Positions 34,564-41,365 of a DNA stretch of 64,000 nucleotides are shown one piece after another. Under the pieces are notes generated by a model. The model made no database searches. It was not told the origin of the DNA and saw only the letters and a list, made by a program, of their open reading frames with translations. The stretch is from positions 868,001 through 932,000 of the forward strand of contig NC_017455.1 of the NCBI RefSeq assembly GCF_000165465.1. The letters run 5' to 3'. A program made the position numbers and the translations under genes. Position 1 is the stretch's first letter; each line of letters starts with the position of its first letter. This DNA comes from Halanaerobium praevalens DSM 2228. Lineage in GTDB: Bacteria; Bacillota; Halanaerobiia; Halanaerobiales; Halanaerobiaceae.

Positions 34564-35868
34564 ATGGAAAAAAACAAATTTTTTAATATTCTAATAATCA
34601 TTTCAGTGTTTTTATTAGCAGTAACTATAAGTGTTTCTGCTTTCCAAGTTAAGTTAAATGACCGAGGAAAAGAAGTTATTGAAGCCCAAAAACATTTAGA
34701 AATTTTGGGGTATGAAGTAGCAATTGATGGTATTTTTGGGAAAAGTACTGAGGATGCAGCCAAAAAATTTCAAGCTGAAAACAACTTGCAAGTAGATGGT
34801 ATTATTGGAGGTAAAACACTCAGCTTATTAAAAGAAATGATTTCTGAAAAAGTATCTTATGAATTATATGTAGTAGATAAAGGAGATACTTTGTCAGCAA
34901 TTGCAGATTCAAAAAATATTAGTTTAAAAAAGCTTAAAAAATTTAATAATTTAGGTTCTGCTAAAATTAAAGTTGGTCAAGATTTAAAAATACCAAGAAA
35001 AAATATTGCTAAAGTTAAGTCAGTTGATAATAAAGAAAGCTCTAATTCTAAAACTGAGATGAAAACTGCTAAGATTTATTATACAATTCGTCCAGGTGAC
35101 ACTCTTTCTACTATTGCAGCACGTAGAAATTTGCCTGTAGAAGAAATTATGAATGCAAATAATCTTAGTTCTGATTTTATTAAGGCAGGAGAAGAGATAG
35201 TATTACCTATTACAGATTTTAAGCAGGCTGACAATTTAGCTAAAGATGAAGAAGTAAAAGAAAAACAAGCAGATGAAGTTCAAAAAAGAGTTAAAGCTAA
35301 TAATTCAGCTCAAAAAATTGTTTATGAAATACAAAGAGGAGATGCTTTAAGTACTATAGCTAAAATGTATGGTACTAATGTCGAAACAATTCGTAGAAAT
35401 AACAATCTGAATGGTAATAGAATTTTTGCTGGTGATAAGCTGATTATAAAAGATTATGAAAGAAAACCTTTTTCTTTAGGCAGAAATTCATTAATTTGGC
35501 CTGTTAAAGGAAGGATAAGTTCTAATTTTGGTTGGAGAACACATCCGATTAAAAAGACAAGATTATTTCATAATGGGCTGGATATTGCTGTTCCTAAAGG
35601 GACTGCTGTTAGAGCAGCTGCTTCTGGAAAAGTAGTACATAGTGGCTGGATGAATGGTTTTGGATATACAGTTATTATTGATCATGGTAAAGGAATAGAG
35701 ACTCTTTATGGACACAATTCTAAAGTTACAGTTGCTAGAGGAACTGAGGTTAACAAAGGTCAAACTGTTGCTTTATCAGGTAGTACAGGTTTAAGTACTG
35801 GTCCACACCTCCATTTAGGAGTTTTGAAAAATGGTGAACCAATTAATCCTAGAAAATACTTACCTTAA
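34564..35868 (+). CDS. Secreted M23 endopeptidase with PG-binding and three LysM domains
   Basis: The 434-residue wall hydrolase has a signal peptide (about residues 1-26), a peptidoglycan-binding-1 domain (about 27-90, with GIFGKSTEDAAKKFQ), LysM repeats (about 98-141, 165-210 and 254-297, each with GD.LS.IA) and a C-terminal M23 peptidase domain with HNGLDIAVPKGT (His/Asp zinc ligands) and HLHLGV. All zinc ligands are present, so it is likely active, cleaving peptide cross-links. AGGAGGGG is a strong ribosome-binding site. A long terminator hairpin follows. Confidence 0.94.
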   Translation: MEKNKFFNILIIISVFLLAVTISVSAFQVKLNDRGKEVIEAQKHLEILGYEVAIDGIFGKSTEDAAKKFQAENNLQVDGIIGGKTLSLLKEMISEKVSYELYVVDKGDTLSAIADSKNISLKKLKKFNNLGSAKIKVGQDLKIPRKNIAKVKSVDNKESSNSKTEMKTAKIYYTIRPGDTLSTIAARRNLPVEEIMNANNLSSDFIKAGEEIVLPITDFKQADNLAKDEEVKEKQADEVQKRVKANNSAQKIVYEIQRGDALSTIAKMYGTNVETIRRNNNLNGNRIFAGDKLIIKDYERKPFSLGRNSLIWPVKGRISSNFGWRTHPIKKTRLFHNGLDIAVPKGTAVRAAASGKVVHSGWMNGFGYTVIIDHGKGIETLYGHNSKVTVARGTEVNKGQTVALSGSTGLSTGPHLHLGVLKNGEPINPRKYLP

Positions 35869-35873
35869 ATTTT

Positions 35874-35932
35874 ATTATATTACCAGAGATAGTATATTTT
35901 TGGACTTTCTTTGGTAATATAATTAATTTTTT
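35874..35932 (+). terminator. Terminator after the M23 gene
   Basis: ATTATATTACCA (35874-35885) and TGGTAATATAAT (35912-35923) are perfectly complementary, with a T-rich stretch after them. Confidence 0.7.
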
Positions 35933-35953
35933 AAAACTTTTTTGCCTTTTTTC

Positions 35954-35982
35954 TTGACAAAGTGCTAATTTGTTGATATTAT
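35954..35982 (+). promoter_or_regulatory. Predicted promoter for tRNA Lys-fMet-Phe
   Basis: A perfect TTGACA (35954-35959) is 17 bases from TATTAT (35977-35982), followed by GCGTCGC near the likely transcript start, about 20 bases before the first tRNA. Confidence 0.75.
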
Positions 35983-36003
35983 AAAAAGCGTCGCAAGAGA
36001 AAT

Positions 36004-36079
36004 GGGCCATTAGCTCAGTTGGTAGAGCACCTGACTTTTAATCAGGTTGTCGGAGGTTCGAATCCTCCATGGCTCACCA
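36004..36079 (+). tRNA. tRNA-Lys (TTT)
   Basis: GGGCCAT and ATGGCTC form the acceptor stem, the anticodon stem CCTGA/TCAGG encloses CTTTTAA with anticodon TTT, and the 3' CCA is encoded. Confidence 0.97.
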
Positions 36080-36093
36080 TTTATTTTTTATAG

Positions 36094-36170
36094 CGCGGGG
36101 TAGAGCAGTCCGGTAGCTCGTCAGGCTCATAATCTGGAGGTCATCGGTTCGAATCCGGTCCCCGCAACCA
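36094..36170 (+). tRNA. Initiator tRNA-fMet (CAT)
   Basis: The anticodon loop is CTCATAA. The unpaired C1-A72 end (CGCGGGG with CCCCGCA) and the A11-T24 pair in the D stem mark it as the initiator. The anticodon stem is TCAGG/TCTGG, so the pairs at 29-41, 30-40 and 31-39 are A-U, G-C and G-U instead of three G-C. CCA is encoded. Confidence 0.95.
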
Positions 36171-36198
36171 TTTTTATTATAATTACATAATTTTATTC

Positions 36199-36274
36199 GG
36201 TGGGATAGCTCAGTCGGTAGAGCAGTGGATTGAAAATCCACGTGTCGACAGTTCGATTCTGTCTCCCACCACCA
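36199..36274 (+). tRNA. tRNA-Phe (GAA), copy 1
   Basis: Acceptor GGTGGGA/TCCCACC, anticodon loop TTGAAAA within GTGGA/TCCAC, encoded CCA. It is identical over its whole length to the copy at 40225. Confidence 0.97.
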
Positions 36275-36289
36275 TTTTTAAGAATATTA

Positions 36290-36320
36290 AAGCCAGGCAA
36301 ATTGCCTGGCTTCTTTTTTT
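36290..36320 (+). terminator. Terminator after tRNA Lys-fMet-Phe
   Basis: AAGCCAGGCAA and TTGCCTGGCTT are perfectly complementary around one base and are followed by a C and seven T. Confidence 0.9.
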
Positions 36321-36349
36321 ATTTATTTTTATTTAAAACTATATAAAAA

Positions 36350-37324
36350 TTATTCAAAAATAGTATCTGCATTATCTAATATATTTTGAGGTATCTTTAA
36401 ACCAATTTGACTAGCAGATTTTTTGTTTAAATATAATTTTAATTGTTTGGAAGATTCAACTCCCATTTGAGAAATATTTTCTCCTGCAAATATTTTAGCA
36501 GCCATTAAACCAGTTTGTTTACCTAACTGGTAATAATCTATGCCTAAAGTAGCAATTGCTCCTTGTTTAACTGAATTATTTTCTGAAGTAAAAACAGGGA
36601 CTTGATTATTATAAGCAGTTTCTAATACTGTTGGCATCGCTGAAACAATAATATTGTCTGTTGGGACATAGATCGCATCTACTTTCCCAATAAGTGAAGA
36701 AACAGCTAAACTAACTTCACTGCTATTACTGACAGTAGCTTCTTTTAGTTCTATTTTCATTTCTTTTGCTTTTTGTTTAGCTATTTTGACCTGAACAGTA
36801 GAGTTAACCTCACCTGGATTATATAAAATACCTAAATTTTTAATTTTTGGTAAGAAGTTTTTAATCAAGTCTAATTGTTTTGCTACTGGATTCATATCAG
36901 TAGTACCACTAGTATTTGTACCTGGCTTCTTCATATTTGAAACTATTCCAGCTGCTATTGGGTCTGTAACTGCTGTAATTAAAACTGGAGTATCAGAAAG
37001 TACATTAACAGCTGTTTGAGCAGATGGAGTCGCAATTGCTAAAACTAAATCAAGATTATTTTGTTTAAATCTCTGAGCAATAGTCTGAGCAGTGGCAAAG
37101 TCTGCCTGGGCATTTTGAAATTCAATATTAAGGTTTTCACCCTCTAAATAGCCTTTTTCTGCTAGCTGATCTATAAAACCTTCTCTGGCTAAATCTAAAG
37201 ATGGATGTTCAACGAATTGAGAAATCCCAATTTTAAATTTTTCCGCCCCCACATTTAATGAAAATACAAGTACTATAACTAAGACTAAAAAAATTAAATT
37301 ATTTTTCTTTAAAATGTTTTCCAT
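36350..37324 (-). CDS. ABC transporter substrate-binding protein, TrpX-like
   Basis: A 324-residue periplasmic binding protein of the PF04392 type, with a signal peptide (FLVLVIVLVFSLNVGA, about residues 13-28) and no lipobox Cys. Typical pieces are KIGISQFVEHPSLD, AIATPSAQTAVN, TAVTDPIAAG and GILYNPGE. Relatives bind tryptophan or other amino acids. No permease or ATPase gene is next to it, so it is an orphan here; its partners must lie elsewhere. Its own promoter matches consensus closely, so it is probably well expressed. Confidence 0.88.
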   Translation of the reverse strand: MENILKKNNLIFLVLVIVLVFSLNVGAEKFKIGISQFVEHPSLDLAREGFIDQLAEKGYLEGENLNIEFQNAQADFATAQTIAQRFKQNNLDLVLAIATPSAQTAVNVLSDTPVLITAVTDPIAAGIVSNMKKPGTNTSGTTDMNPVAKQLDLIKNFLPKIKNLGILYNPGEVNSTVQVKIAKQKAKEMKIELKEATVSNSSEVSLAVSSLIGKVDAIYVPTDNIIVSAMPTVLETAYNNQVPVFTSENNSVKQGAIATLGIDYYQLGKQTGLMAAKIFAGENISQMGVESSKQLKLYLNKKSASQIGLKIPQNILDNADTIFE

Positions 37325-37361
37325 ACTTATCTCTTCTCCCTTCTTCTAATTAATTTAATTA

Positions 37362-37391
37362 ATTATATAATTAATAGCTTTCACTTGTCAA
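37362..37391 (-). promoter_or_regulatory. Promoter of the substrate-binding protein gene
   Basis: On the minus strand a perfect TTGACA and a perfect TATAAT stand 18 bases apart, about 38 bases before the start codon. The divergent ppiB promoter begins just beyond its -35 box. Confidence 0.75.
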
Positions 37392-37393
37392 TT

Positions 37394-37422
37394 TTGAATT
37401 TTTGATTTAATTTGTATATAAT
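37394..37422 (+). promoter_or_regulatory. Promoter of ppiB
   Basis: TTGAAT (37394-37399) and TATAAT (37417-37422) are 17 bases apart. It is back-to-back with the promoter of the divergent binding-protein gene, with only two bases between the -35 boxes. Confidence 0.65.
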
Positions 37423-37465
37423 AGAATAAGTACGTTTAACAAAAAATAAATATGAGGTGTTTTAA

Positions 37466-37987
37466 ATGACTAAAAATCCAGAAGTAACAATAAAAATGCA
37501 AAATGGAGAAGAAATTAAAATTGAATTATATCCTAAAAAGGCTCCAAACACTGTGCGGAACTTTATAGAATTAATAAAGACTGATTATTATGATGGGCTT
37601 AAGTTTCATCGGGTAATTAAAGGCTTTATGATTCAAGGAGGTTGTCCTGATGGAACTGGGATGGGTAACCCTGGTTATTCTATAGCAGGCGAATTTTCAG
37701 CAAATGGTTTTAATAATGATTTAAGTCATAAAAGAGGAGTTATTTCCATGGCTAGAAGTGCTGCTCCTGATTCAGCTGGTTCTCAATTTTTTATCGTTCA
37801 CCAGGATTCTTTACATTTAGATGGTAAATATGCTGCTTTTGGTGAGGTTGTTGAAGGCATAGATGTTGTCGATCAAATTGCTGAAGTTGATACTGGAGCC
37901 AGAGATATGCCGCGAGAAGACCAGATAATGGAGTCTTTAGAAGTAGATACTTTTGGTGAAGAATATGAAAAAGCAGAAAAGATTTAA
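37466..37987 (+). CDS. ppiB: Peptidyl-prolyl cis-trans isomerase, cyclophilin type
   Basis: The 173-residue cyclophilin speeds proline isomerisation in protein folding. Active-site features are FHRVIKGFMIQGG (about residues 48-60), SMARSAAPDSAGSQFFI (about 92-108) and HLDGKYAAFGEVVEG. There is no signal peptide, so it is cytoplasmic. It is divergent from the TrpX-like gene and is followed by an inverted repeat. Confidence 0.96.
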   Translation: MTKNPEVTIKMQNGEEIKIELYPKKAPNTVRNFIELIKTDYYDGLKFHRVIKGFMIQGGCPDGTGMGNPGYSIAGEFSANGFNNDLSHKRGVISMARSAAPDSAGSQFFIVHQDSLHLDGKYAAFGEVVEGIDVVDQIAEVDTGARDMPREDQIMESLEVDTFGEEYEKAEKI

Positions 37988-38007
37988 CTAAATAATCGAG
38001 ATTAATT

Positions 38008-38047
38008 AACTTATAAGCTGGCAGTTAATTCTGTCAGTTTATAAGTT
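38008..38047 (+). repeat. Inverted repeat after ppiB (terminator-like)
   Basis: AACTTATAAGCTGGCAG pairs with CTGTCAGTTTATAAGTT, about 17 pairs with two G-T, but there is no T run, so termination by it is uncertain. Confidence 0.5.
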
Positions 38048-38073
38048 TGATTAATAAAAAAAGGAATGGTTAT

Positions 38074-38574
38074 ATGAATTACAAGACACATGTTTTAAGT
38101 GGTTTATTAGTGGGAGGTATTTTTCTCTTAAAAGAAGCTGACCCCCAAATTTATCTTTTGCCAGCATCTGCAGTTGGAGCTTTGATTCCAGATATAGATG
38201 AACCTCAGTCTTATGCAGGTAGAAAAATAAAAGTAGTTTCTAAAATGATTAAATCAGTTTTTGGGCATCGAGGTATAACTCACAGTTTTTTAGGAATGGG
38301 TATTATTTCTCTTTTAATTTACTTTTTATTAGATTATTTTAATTTAAGCTTTAAAATATTAACAATGTTTAATCTTGGTTATTTAAGTCATTTATTAACT
38401 GATTTAATAACTAAGGCAGGTGTGCCGCTGTTATATCCTTATAAAAAGAAAATCAGAATTCCTTTAATCAGAACAGGAGGCAAGCTAGAATTTGTTTTCA
38501 GAACAATTGTTTCAGCAGCTTTGTTATTTATTGCTATAGAATACTTAGATATAACTCATTTTACGGGTTTATAA
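38074..38574 (+). CDS. YdjM-like membrane-bound metal-dependent hydrolase (DUF457)
   Basis: A 166-residue membrane protein with the DUF457/YdjM pattern: opening YKTHVLSGLL, LIPDIDEPQSYAGRK and FGHRGITHSFLG (about residues 67-78), where the His and Asp residues may bind metal. E. coli YdjM is LexA-controlled, but the function is not established. I choose ATG 38074, behind AAGGAA; TTG 38047 in the same frame lies in the upstream inverted repeat. Confidence 0.85.
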   Translation: MNYKTHVLSGLLVGGIFLLKEADPQIYLLPASAVGALIPDIDEPQSYAGRKIKVVSKMIKSVFGHRGITHSFLGMGIISLLIYFLLDYFNLSFKILTMFNLGYLSHLLTDLITKAGVPLLYPYKKKIRIPLIRTGGKLEFVFRTIVSAALLFIAIEYLDITHFTGL

Positions 38575-38612
38575 AATTTTAGAATGAAATTATAAAAAAA
38601 CAGTTAAAATAC

Positions 38613-38656
38613 AAAAACCCCCAAGAAACCTGCACTACCAGGCAAAACTTGGGGGT
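38613..38656 (-). terminator. Terminator of tRNA-Leu(GAG)
   Basis: On the minus strand ACCCCCAAG pairs with CTTGGGGGT around an inner small hairpin and is followed by a T run (AAAAA on the plus strand at 38613-38617). Confidence 0.8.
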
Positions 38657-38678
38657 AAATTATCTGATTAAATAAAAA

Positions 38679-38765
38679 TGGTGCCGAAGGAGGGATTCGA
38701 ACCCTCACAGGCCAAGGCCCACAGCGCCCTCAACGCTGCGCGTCTGCCAGTTCCGCCACTTCGGC
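38679..38765 (-). tRNA. tRNA-Leu (GAG)
   Basis: On the minus strand the acceptor is GCCGAAG/CTTCGGC, the anticodon loop is TTGAGGG with anticodon GAG, there is a long variable arm, and ACCA ends the gene. Confidence 0.95.
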
Positions 38766-38778
38766 ACAACAATTATAT

Positions 38779-38806
38779 ATTATAACATAAAAAATAATTA
38801 TGTCAA
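38779..38806 (-). promoter_or_regulatory. Promoter of tRNA-Leu(GAG)
   Basis: On the minus strand a perfect TTGACA and TATAAT are 16 bases apart, about 14 bases before the tRNA. Confidence 0.7.
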
Positions 38807-38915
38807 TAATTTTTGATAAAAAATTCTTAAAATAGTAAATAAATTACTTTAAGGCAGGAATTAAGAATATAATCACGAATATGATGAATATAGCTAATAA
38901 AAGGAGGCAATAATC

Positions 38916-39791
38916 TTGGCAGAAAATAATTCTGAACAAAAACAAAGTTCGAAAAAGAAATACAAATGGTTTTTTATTATTTTAGTAGTTTTACTTTTAG
39001 TTTTTATTGGGGTTAGTGGTTATTATTTAGAAAGTGGTTTAAAGCCTTTTGCAGAAGAAAAAATTGGAGAAGATAGAACTTTAAATAACAAAGAAAATGA
39101 TTCTGGTCCTTTAAATCAAGCTTCAGATCAAGAAAATAATTTGAATACAGAACAAGATTTAGTTAATAAACTCCAAGAAAATTTGAATTTATTGTTTGTT
39201 GGTCTTGATGATAAAGAGAGTGTTGCACTTGGTTCAGTTGAAGCAGATTCTATAATTTTAATTAGTTTAAATGCAAATAAAGATGAAATTAAATTAAAAA
39301 AAATAGATGAAGAGCTTAATTATAAACAAAAACCATTAAAAAAATATAAGAATCAAAAATTGCAAACAGCAGTTAATAAGCTGATAGGTGTCGAAAGTGA
39401 TCTTTATTTATATCTGGATTATCAGGGATTTGAAAAAATAATTAATGAATTAGGAGGTATTGAAGTTGAGCTGAAACAAGCTCTAAAGGTACCTGCTTTG
39501 GGTTTAGATTTGAAAAAGGGAGAAAATTTACTTTCTGGTAAAGAAGCTCTTAATTTTGTCCGACTTCAAGACTATAAAGATAGTTCTCGAATCAAAAGAC
39601 AGAAAATGGTAATTAATTCTACACTTACTAAATTAAAATCTCAGAATATATTATTTAATATAAAAGAAATCTATAATACTCTAAAAGAAAGTTATAATTC
39701 TATTGAAACAAATATTAGTCCAGTTTTAGCTACTCAATTATTTGATTATTTTAGAAATGCATCAGATTTAAAGGTTGAATTTATAGATTAG
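38916..39791 (+). CDS. LCP (LytR-CpsA-Psr) family-like protein, divergent
   Basis: The 291-residue protein has a cytoplasmic Lys-rich start, one membrane helix (about residues 18-38), a polar linker and an LCP-like domain (about 90-290). Recognisable are LLFVGLDD, ADSIILISLNANKDEIKL, YLDYQGFEKIINELGGIEVEL and GKEALNFVRLQDYKDSSRIKRQKMVI. LCP enzymes attach polymers to peptidoglycan. The usual SIPRDT motif after the second strand is missing (KKIDEELNYK instead), so activity is doubtful. TTG 38916 lies behind AAGGAGG. Confidence 0.82.
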   Translation: MAENNSEQKQSSKKKYKWFFIILVVLLLVFIGVSGYYLESGLKPFAEEKIGEDRTLNNKENDSGPLNQASDQENNLNTEQDLVNKLQENLNLLFVGLDDKESVALGSVEADSIILISLNANKDEIKLKKIDEELNYKQKPLKKYKNQKLQTAVNKLIGVESDLYLYLDYQGFEKIINELGGIEVELKQALKVPALGLDLKKGENLLSGKEALNFVRLQDYKDSSRIKRQKMVINSTLTKLKSQNILFNIKEIYNTLKESYNSIETNISPVLATQLFDYFRNASDLKVEFID

Positions 39792-39902
39792 TTTTAGAAA
39801 TCAGCTGTTTGAGAAAAAATTATCTAGGGTCGATTTATTAAGAATATAGTAGTATATTGACTTTAAAATAATTTAATTGCCTCATAAAAGCTATTTTGGA
39901 TT

Positions 39903-39931
39903 TTGACTTAAACTGGCTTTTTATATATACT
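39903..39931 (+). promoter_or_regulatory. Predicted promoter for tRNA Val-Asp-Phe-Gly-Cys
   Basis: TTGACT (39903-39908) and TATACT (39926-39931) are 17 bases apart, 44 bases before the first tRNA of the group. The rest of the 180-base gap after the LCP-like gene shows nothing else that I recognise. Confidence 0.7.
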
Positions 39932-39975
39932 AGTTATTGCTGACGCAGTAATTATGCTTTTTAATTACAGCTGAT

Positions 39976-40051
39976 GGGCGAATAGCTCAGTTGGGAGAGC
40001 ACCTGCCTTACAAGCAGGGGGTCACAGGTTCGAGCCCTGTTTCGCCCACCA
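39976..40051 (+). tRNA. tRNA-Val (TAC)
   Basis: Acceptor GGGCGAA/TTCGCCC, anticodon arm CCTGC-CTTACAA-GCAGG, encoded ACCA. Confidence 0.97.
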
Positions 40052-40143
40052 TTTTAATTTTTAAATTTAATAAAAGAAGTTAAAAAGAAGTTAATCTGAG
40101 AAGTCTTATTTTTTATTTTCTGTATTTACTTCTTGACTCACAC

Positions 40144-40220
40144 GGAGGTGTAGCGTAGCGGTTTAACGCGCCGGCCTGTCAAGCCGGAGATCGCGGGTTC
40201 AAATCCCGTCTCCTCCGCCA
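40144..40220 (+). tRNA. tRNA-Asp (GTC)
   Basis: Anticodon arm CCGGC-CTGTCAA-GCCGG, discriminator G73, encoded CCA. The acceptor GGAGGTG/CTCCTCC has a T-T mismatch at 6-67. It is a candidate for queuosine, matching QueG encoded at 24.7 kb. Confidence 0.96.
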
Positions 40221-40224
40221 TTTT

Positions 40225-40300
40225 GGTGGGATAGCTCAGTCGGTAGAGCAGTGGATTGAAAATCCACGTGTCGACAGTTCGATTCTGTCTCCCACCACCA
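40225..40300 (+). tRNA. tRNA-Phe (GAA), copy 2
   Basis: Identical over its 76 bases to the gene at 36199. It lies only four bases after tRNA-Asp. Confidence 0.97.
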
Positions 40301-40306
40301 TTTTTT

Positions 40307-40381
40307 GCGGGAATAGCTCAGTGGTAGAGCATCACGTTGCCAACGTGAGGGTCGCGAGTTCAAATCTCGTTTCCCGCTCCA
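40307..40381 (+). tRNA. tRNA-Gly (GCC)
   Basis: Acceptor GCGGGAA/TTCCCGC, anticodon arm TCACG-TTGCCAA-CGTGA, encoded TCCA. Confidence 0.97.
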
Positions 40382-40396
40382 TTTAATTTGCATCCG

Positions 40397-40471
40397 GGCG
40401 GCATAGCCAAGTGGTAAGGCAGAGGACTGCAAATCCTTTATTCGTCGGTTCAAATCCGTCTGCCGCCTCCA
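40397..40471 (+). tRNA. tRNA-Cys (GCA)
   Basis: Acceptor GGCGGCA/TGCCGCC, anticodon loop CTGCAAA, encoded TCCA. Confidence 0.96.
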
Positions 40472-40492
40472 ATATAAATTTTGTTTTTTTAC

Positions 40493-40521
40493 TTTACAAA
40501 GTTTGTATTTATTGATATAAT
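40493..40521 (+). promoter_or_regulatory. Predicted promoter for tRNA Leu-Val-Leu
   Basis: TTTACA (40493-40498) and a perfect TATAAT (40516-40521) are 17 bases apart, 41 bases before the first tRNA-Leu. Confidence 0.7.
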
Positions 40522-40551
40522 ATAAATGTTGCAAATTTAATCATATACATA

Positions 40552-40657
40552 TTTAATAGTTTGCCGGGGTGGCGGAATTGGCAGACGCATCGGACTTAAA
40601 ATCCGGTGGGAATTTATTCCCGTGTCGGTTCGAGCCCGACCCCCGGCACCATTTTTT
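40552..40657 (+). repeat. 106-bp direct repeat, copy 1 (tRNA-Leu TAA with flanks)
   Basis: Identical to 40807-40912. It covers the whole tRNA-Leu(TAA) gene plus 11 bases before it and six T after it, so this is a recent duplication or a pair kept equal by gene conversion. Confidence 0.9.
40563..40651 (+). tRNA. tRNA-Leu (TAA), copy 1
   Basis: Acceptor GCCGGGG/CCCCGGC, anticodon loop CTTAAAA with anticodon TAA, long variable arm, encoded ACCA. Confidence 0.97.
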
Positions 40658-40728
40658 TTAGAAATTAAATTATTAGTTTTATGTATATTTTTATTATCTT
40701 TTTAATTACTAACTTAAATAAAATTTAA

Positions 40729-40805
40729 GTTGGTATAGCTCAGTTGGTCAGAGCGCTACGTTGACATCGTAGAGGCCAGTGGTTCGAATCCACTTACCAA
40801 CACCA
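40729..40805 (+). tRNA. tRNA-Val (GAC)
   Basis: Acceptor GTTGGTA/TACCAAC, anticodon arm CTACG-TTGACAT-CGTAG with anticodon GAC, encoded ACCA. Confidence 0.96.
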
Positions 40806-40806
40806 T

Positions 40807-40912
40807 TTTAATAGTTTGCCGGGGTGGCGGAATTGGCAGACGCATCGGACTTAAAATCCGGTGGGAATTTATTCCCGTGTCGGTTCGAGCCCGACCCCCG
40901 GCACCATTTTTT
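40807..40912 (+). repeat. 106-bp direct repeat, copy 2 (tRNA-Leu TAA with flanks)
   Basis: Identical to 40552-40657 at a distance of 255 bases, with tRNA-Val(GAC) in between. Confidence 0.9.
40818..40906 (+). tRNA. tRNA-Leu (TAA), copy 2
   Basis: Same sequence as the copy at 40563, with encoded CCA; it ends the tRNA run just before a terminator. Confidence 0.97.
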
Positions 40913-40936
40913 CCACAATTTTGTGGATTTTTTTTA
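40912..40936 (+). terminator. Terminator after the tRNA cluster
   Basis: TCCACAA and TTGTGGA are separated by two bases and followed by a run of T. Confidence 0.85.
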
Positions 40937-40954
40937 TACCTAAGAAATTTTTAT

Positions 40955-40983
40955 TTGACTTTTTAGCTTTTTAAGAATATAAT
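40955..40983 (+). promoter_or_regulatory. Promoter of the thrS T-box transcript
   Basis: TTGACT (40955-40960) and TATAAT (40978-40983) are 17 bases apart. Confidence 0.7.
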
Positions 40984-40989
40984 AATAAA

Positions 40990-41264
40990 AAATAAATAAT
41001 ATAAATGTTTTGATAGGGAAGAGTAAATTTTGCTAATTGTTAAAAGAGAATTGTGTCATTGGCTGAAAGCACATAACTAATTACTAATTGAAAACCACCC
41101 TGGAGCAGATAGAAAGAATTAAGTATTTCTATTCGGTTAAACCGTTATCTTATTAAGTGAATATTGATTTTAGTATATTTATTTTTATAGAATATTAAAA
41201 TTAGTATTAACTAGAGTGGAACCGCGCAATCCGTCGTCTCTATAATGAGATGAGGGATTTTTTT
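40990..41264 (+). promoter_or_regulatory. T-box leader for thrS, specifier ACC
   Basis: The T-box sequence AGAGTGGAACCGCG is at 41213-41226. The specifier region reads GAAAACCACCCTGGAGC, which aligns with the pheS leader (GAAGTTCACTCTGGAGC) and gives codon ACC (Thr) at 41094-41096. A terminator stem (ATCCGTCGTCTC with GAGATGAGGGAT, then T run) occupies 41229-41264. Uncharged tRNA-Thr should allow read-through into thrS. Confidence 0.93.
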
Positions 41265-41365
41265 GATTTTTAAGCGATTATTTATTTTTTAAAGGCTAAT
41301 TACTAATTTATTTAAACTATTGATTAAAATAACAATTAAGATTAATTTTATGAGGAGGAAATAAA

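Noticed and set aside
38008-38047. Strong terminator after ppiB
   Set aside because: The stem is good but there is no T tract, so I list it only as an inverted repeat.
36199-40300. Genomic island bounded by the two identical tRNA-Phe genes
   Set aside because: The genes between them are ordinary, there is no integrase, and base composition does not change; a tRNA duplication explains it better.
40199-40534. 111-residue open frame on the minus strand
   Set aside because: It lies entirely opposite tRNA-Phe, tRNA-Gly and tRNA-Cys; its peptide is the well-known spurious translation of tRNA gene complements.
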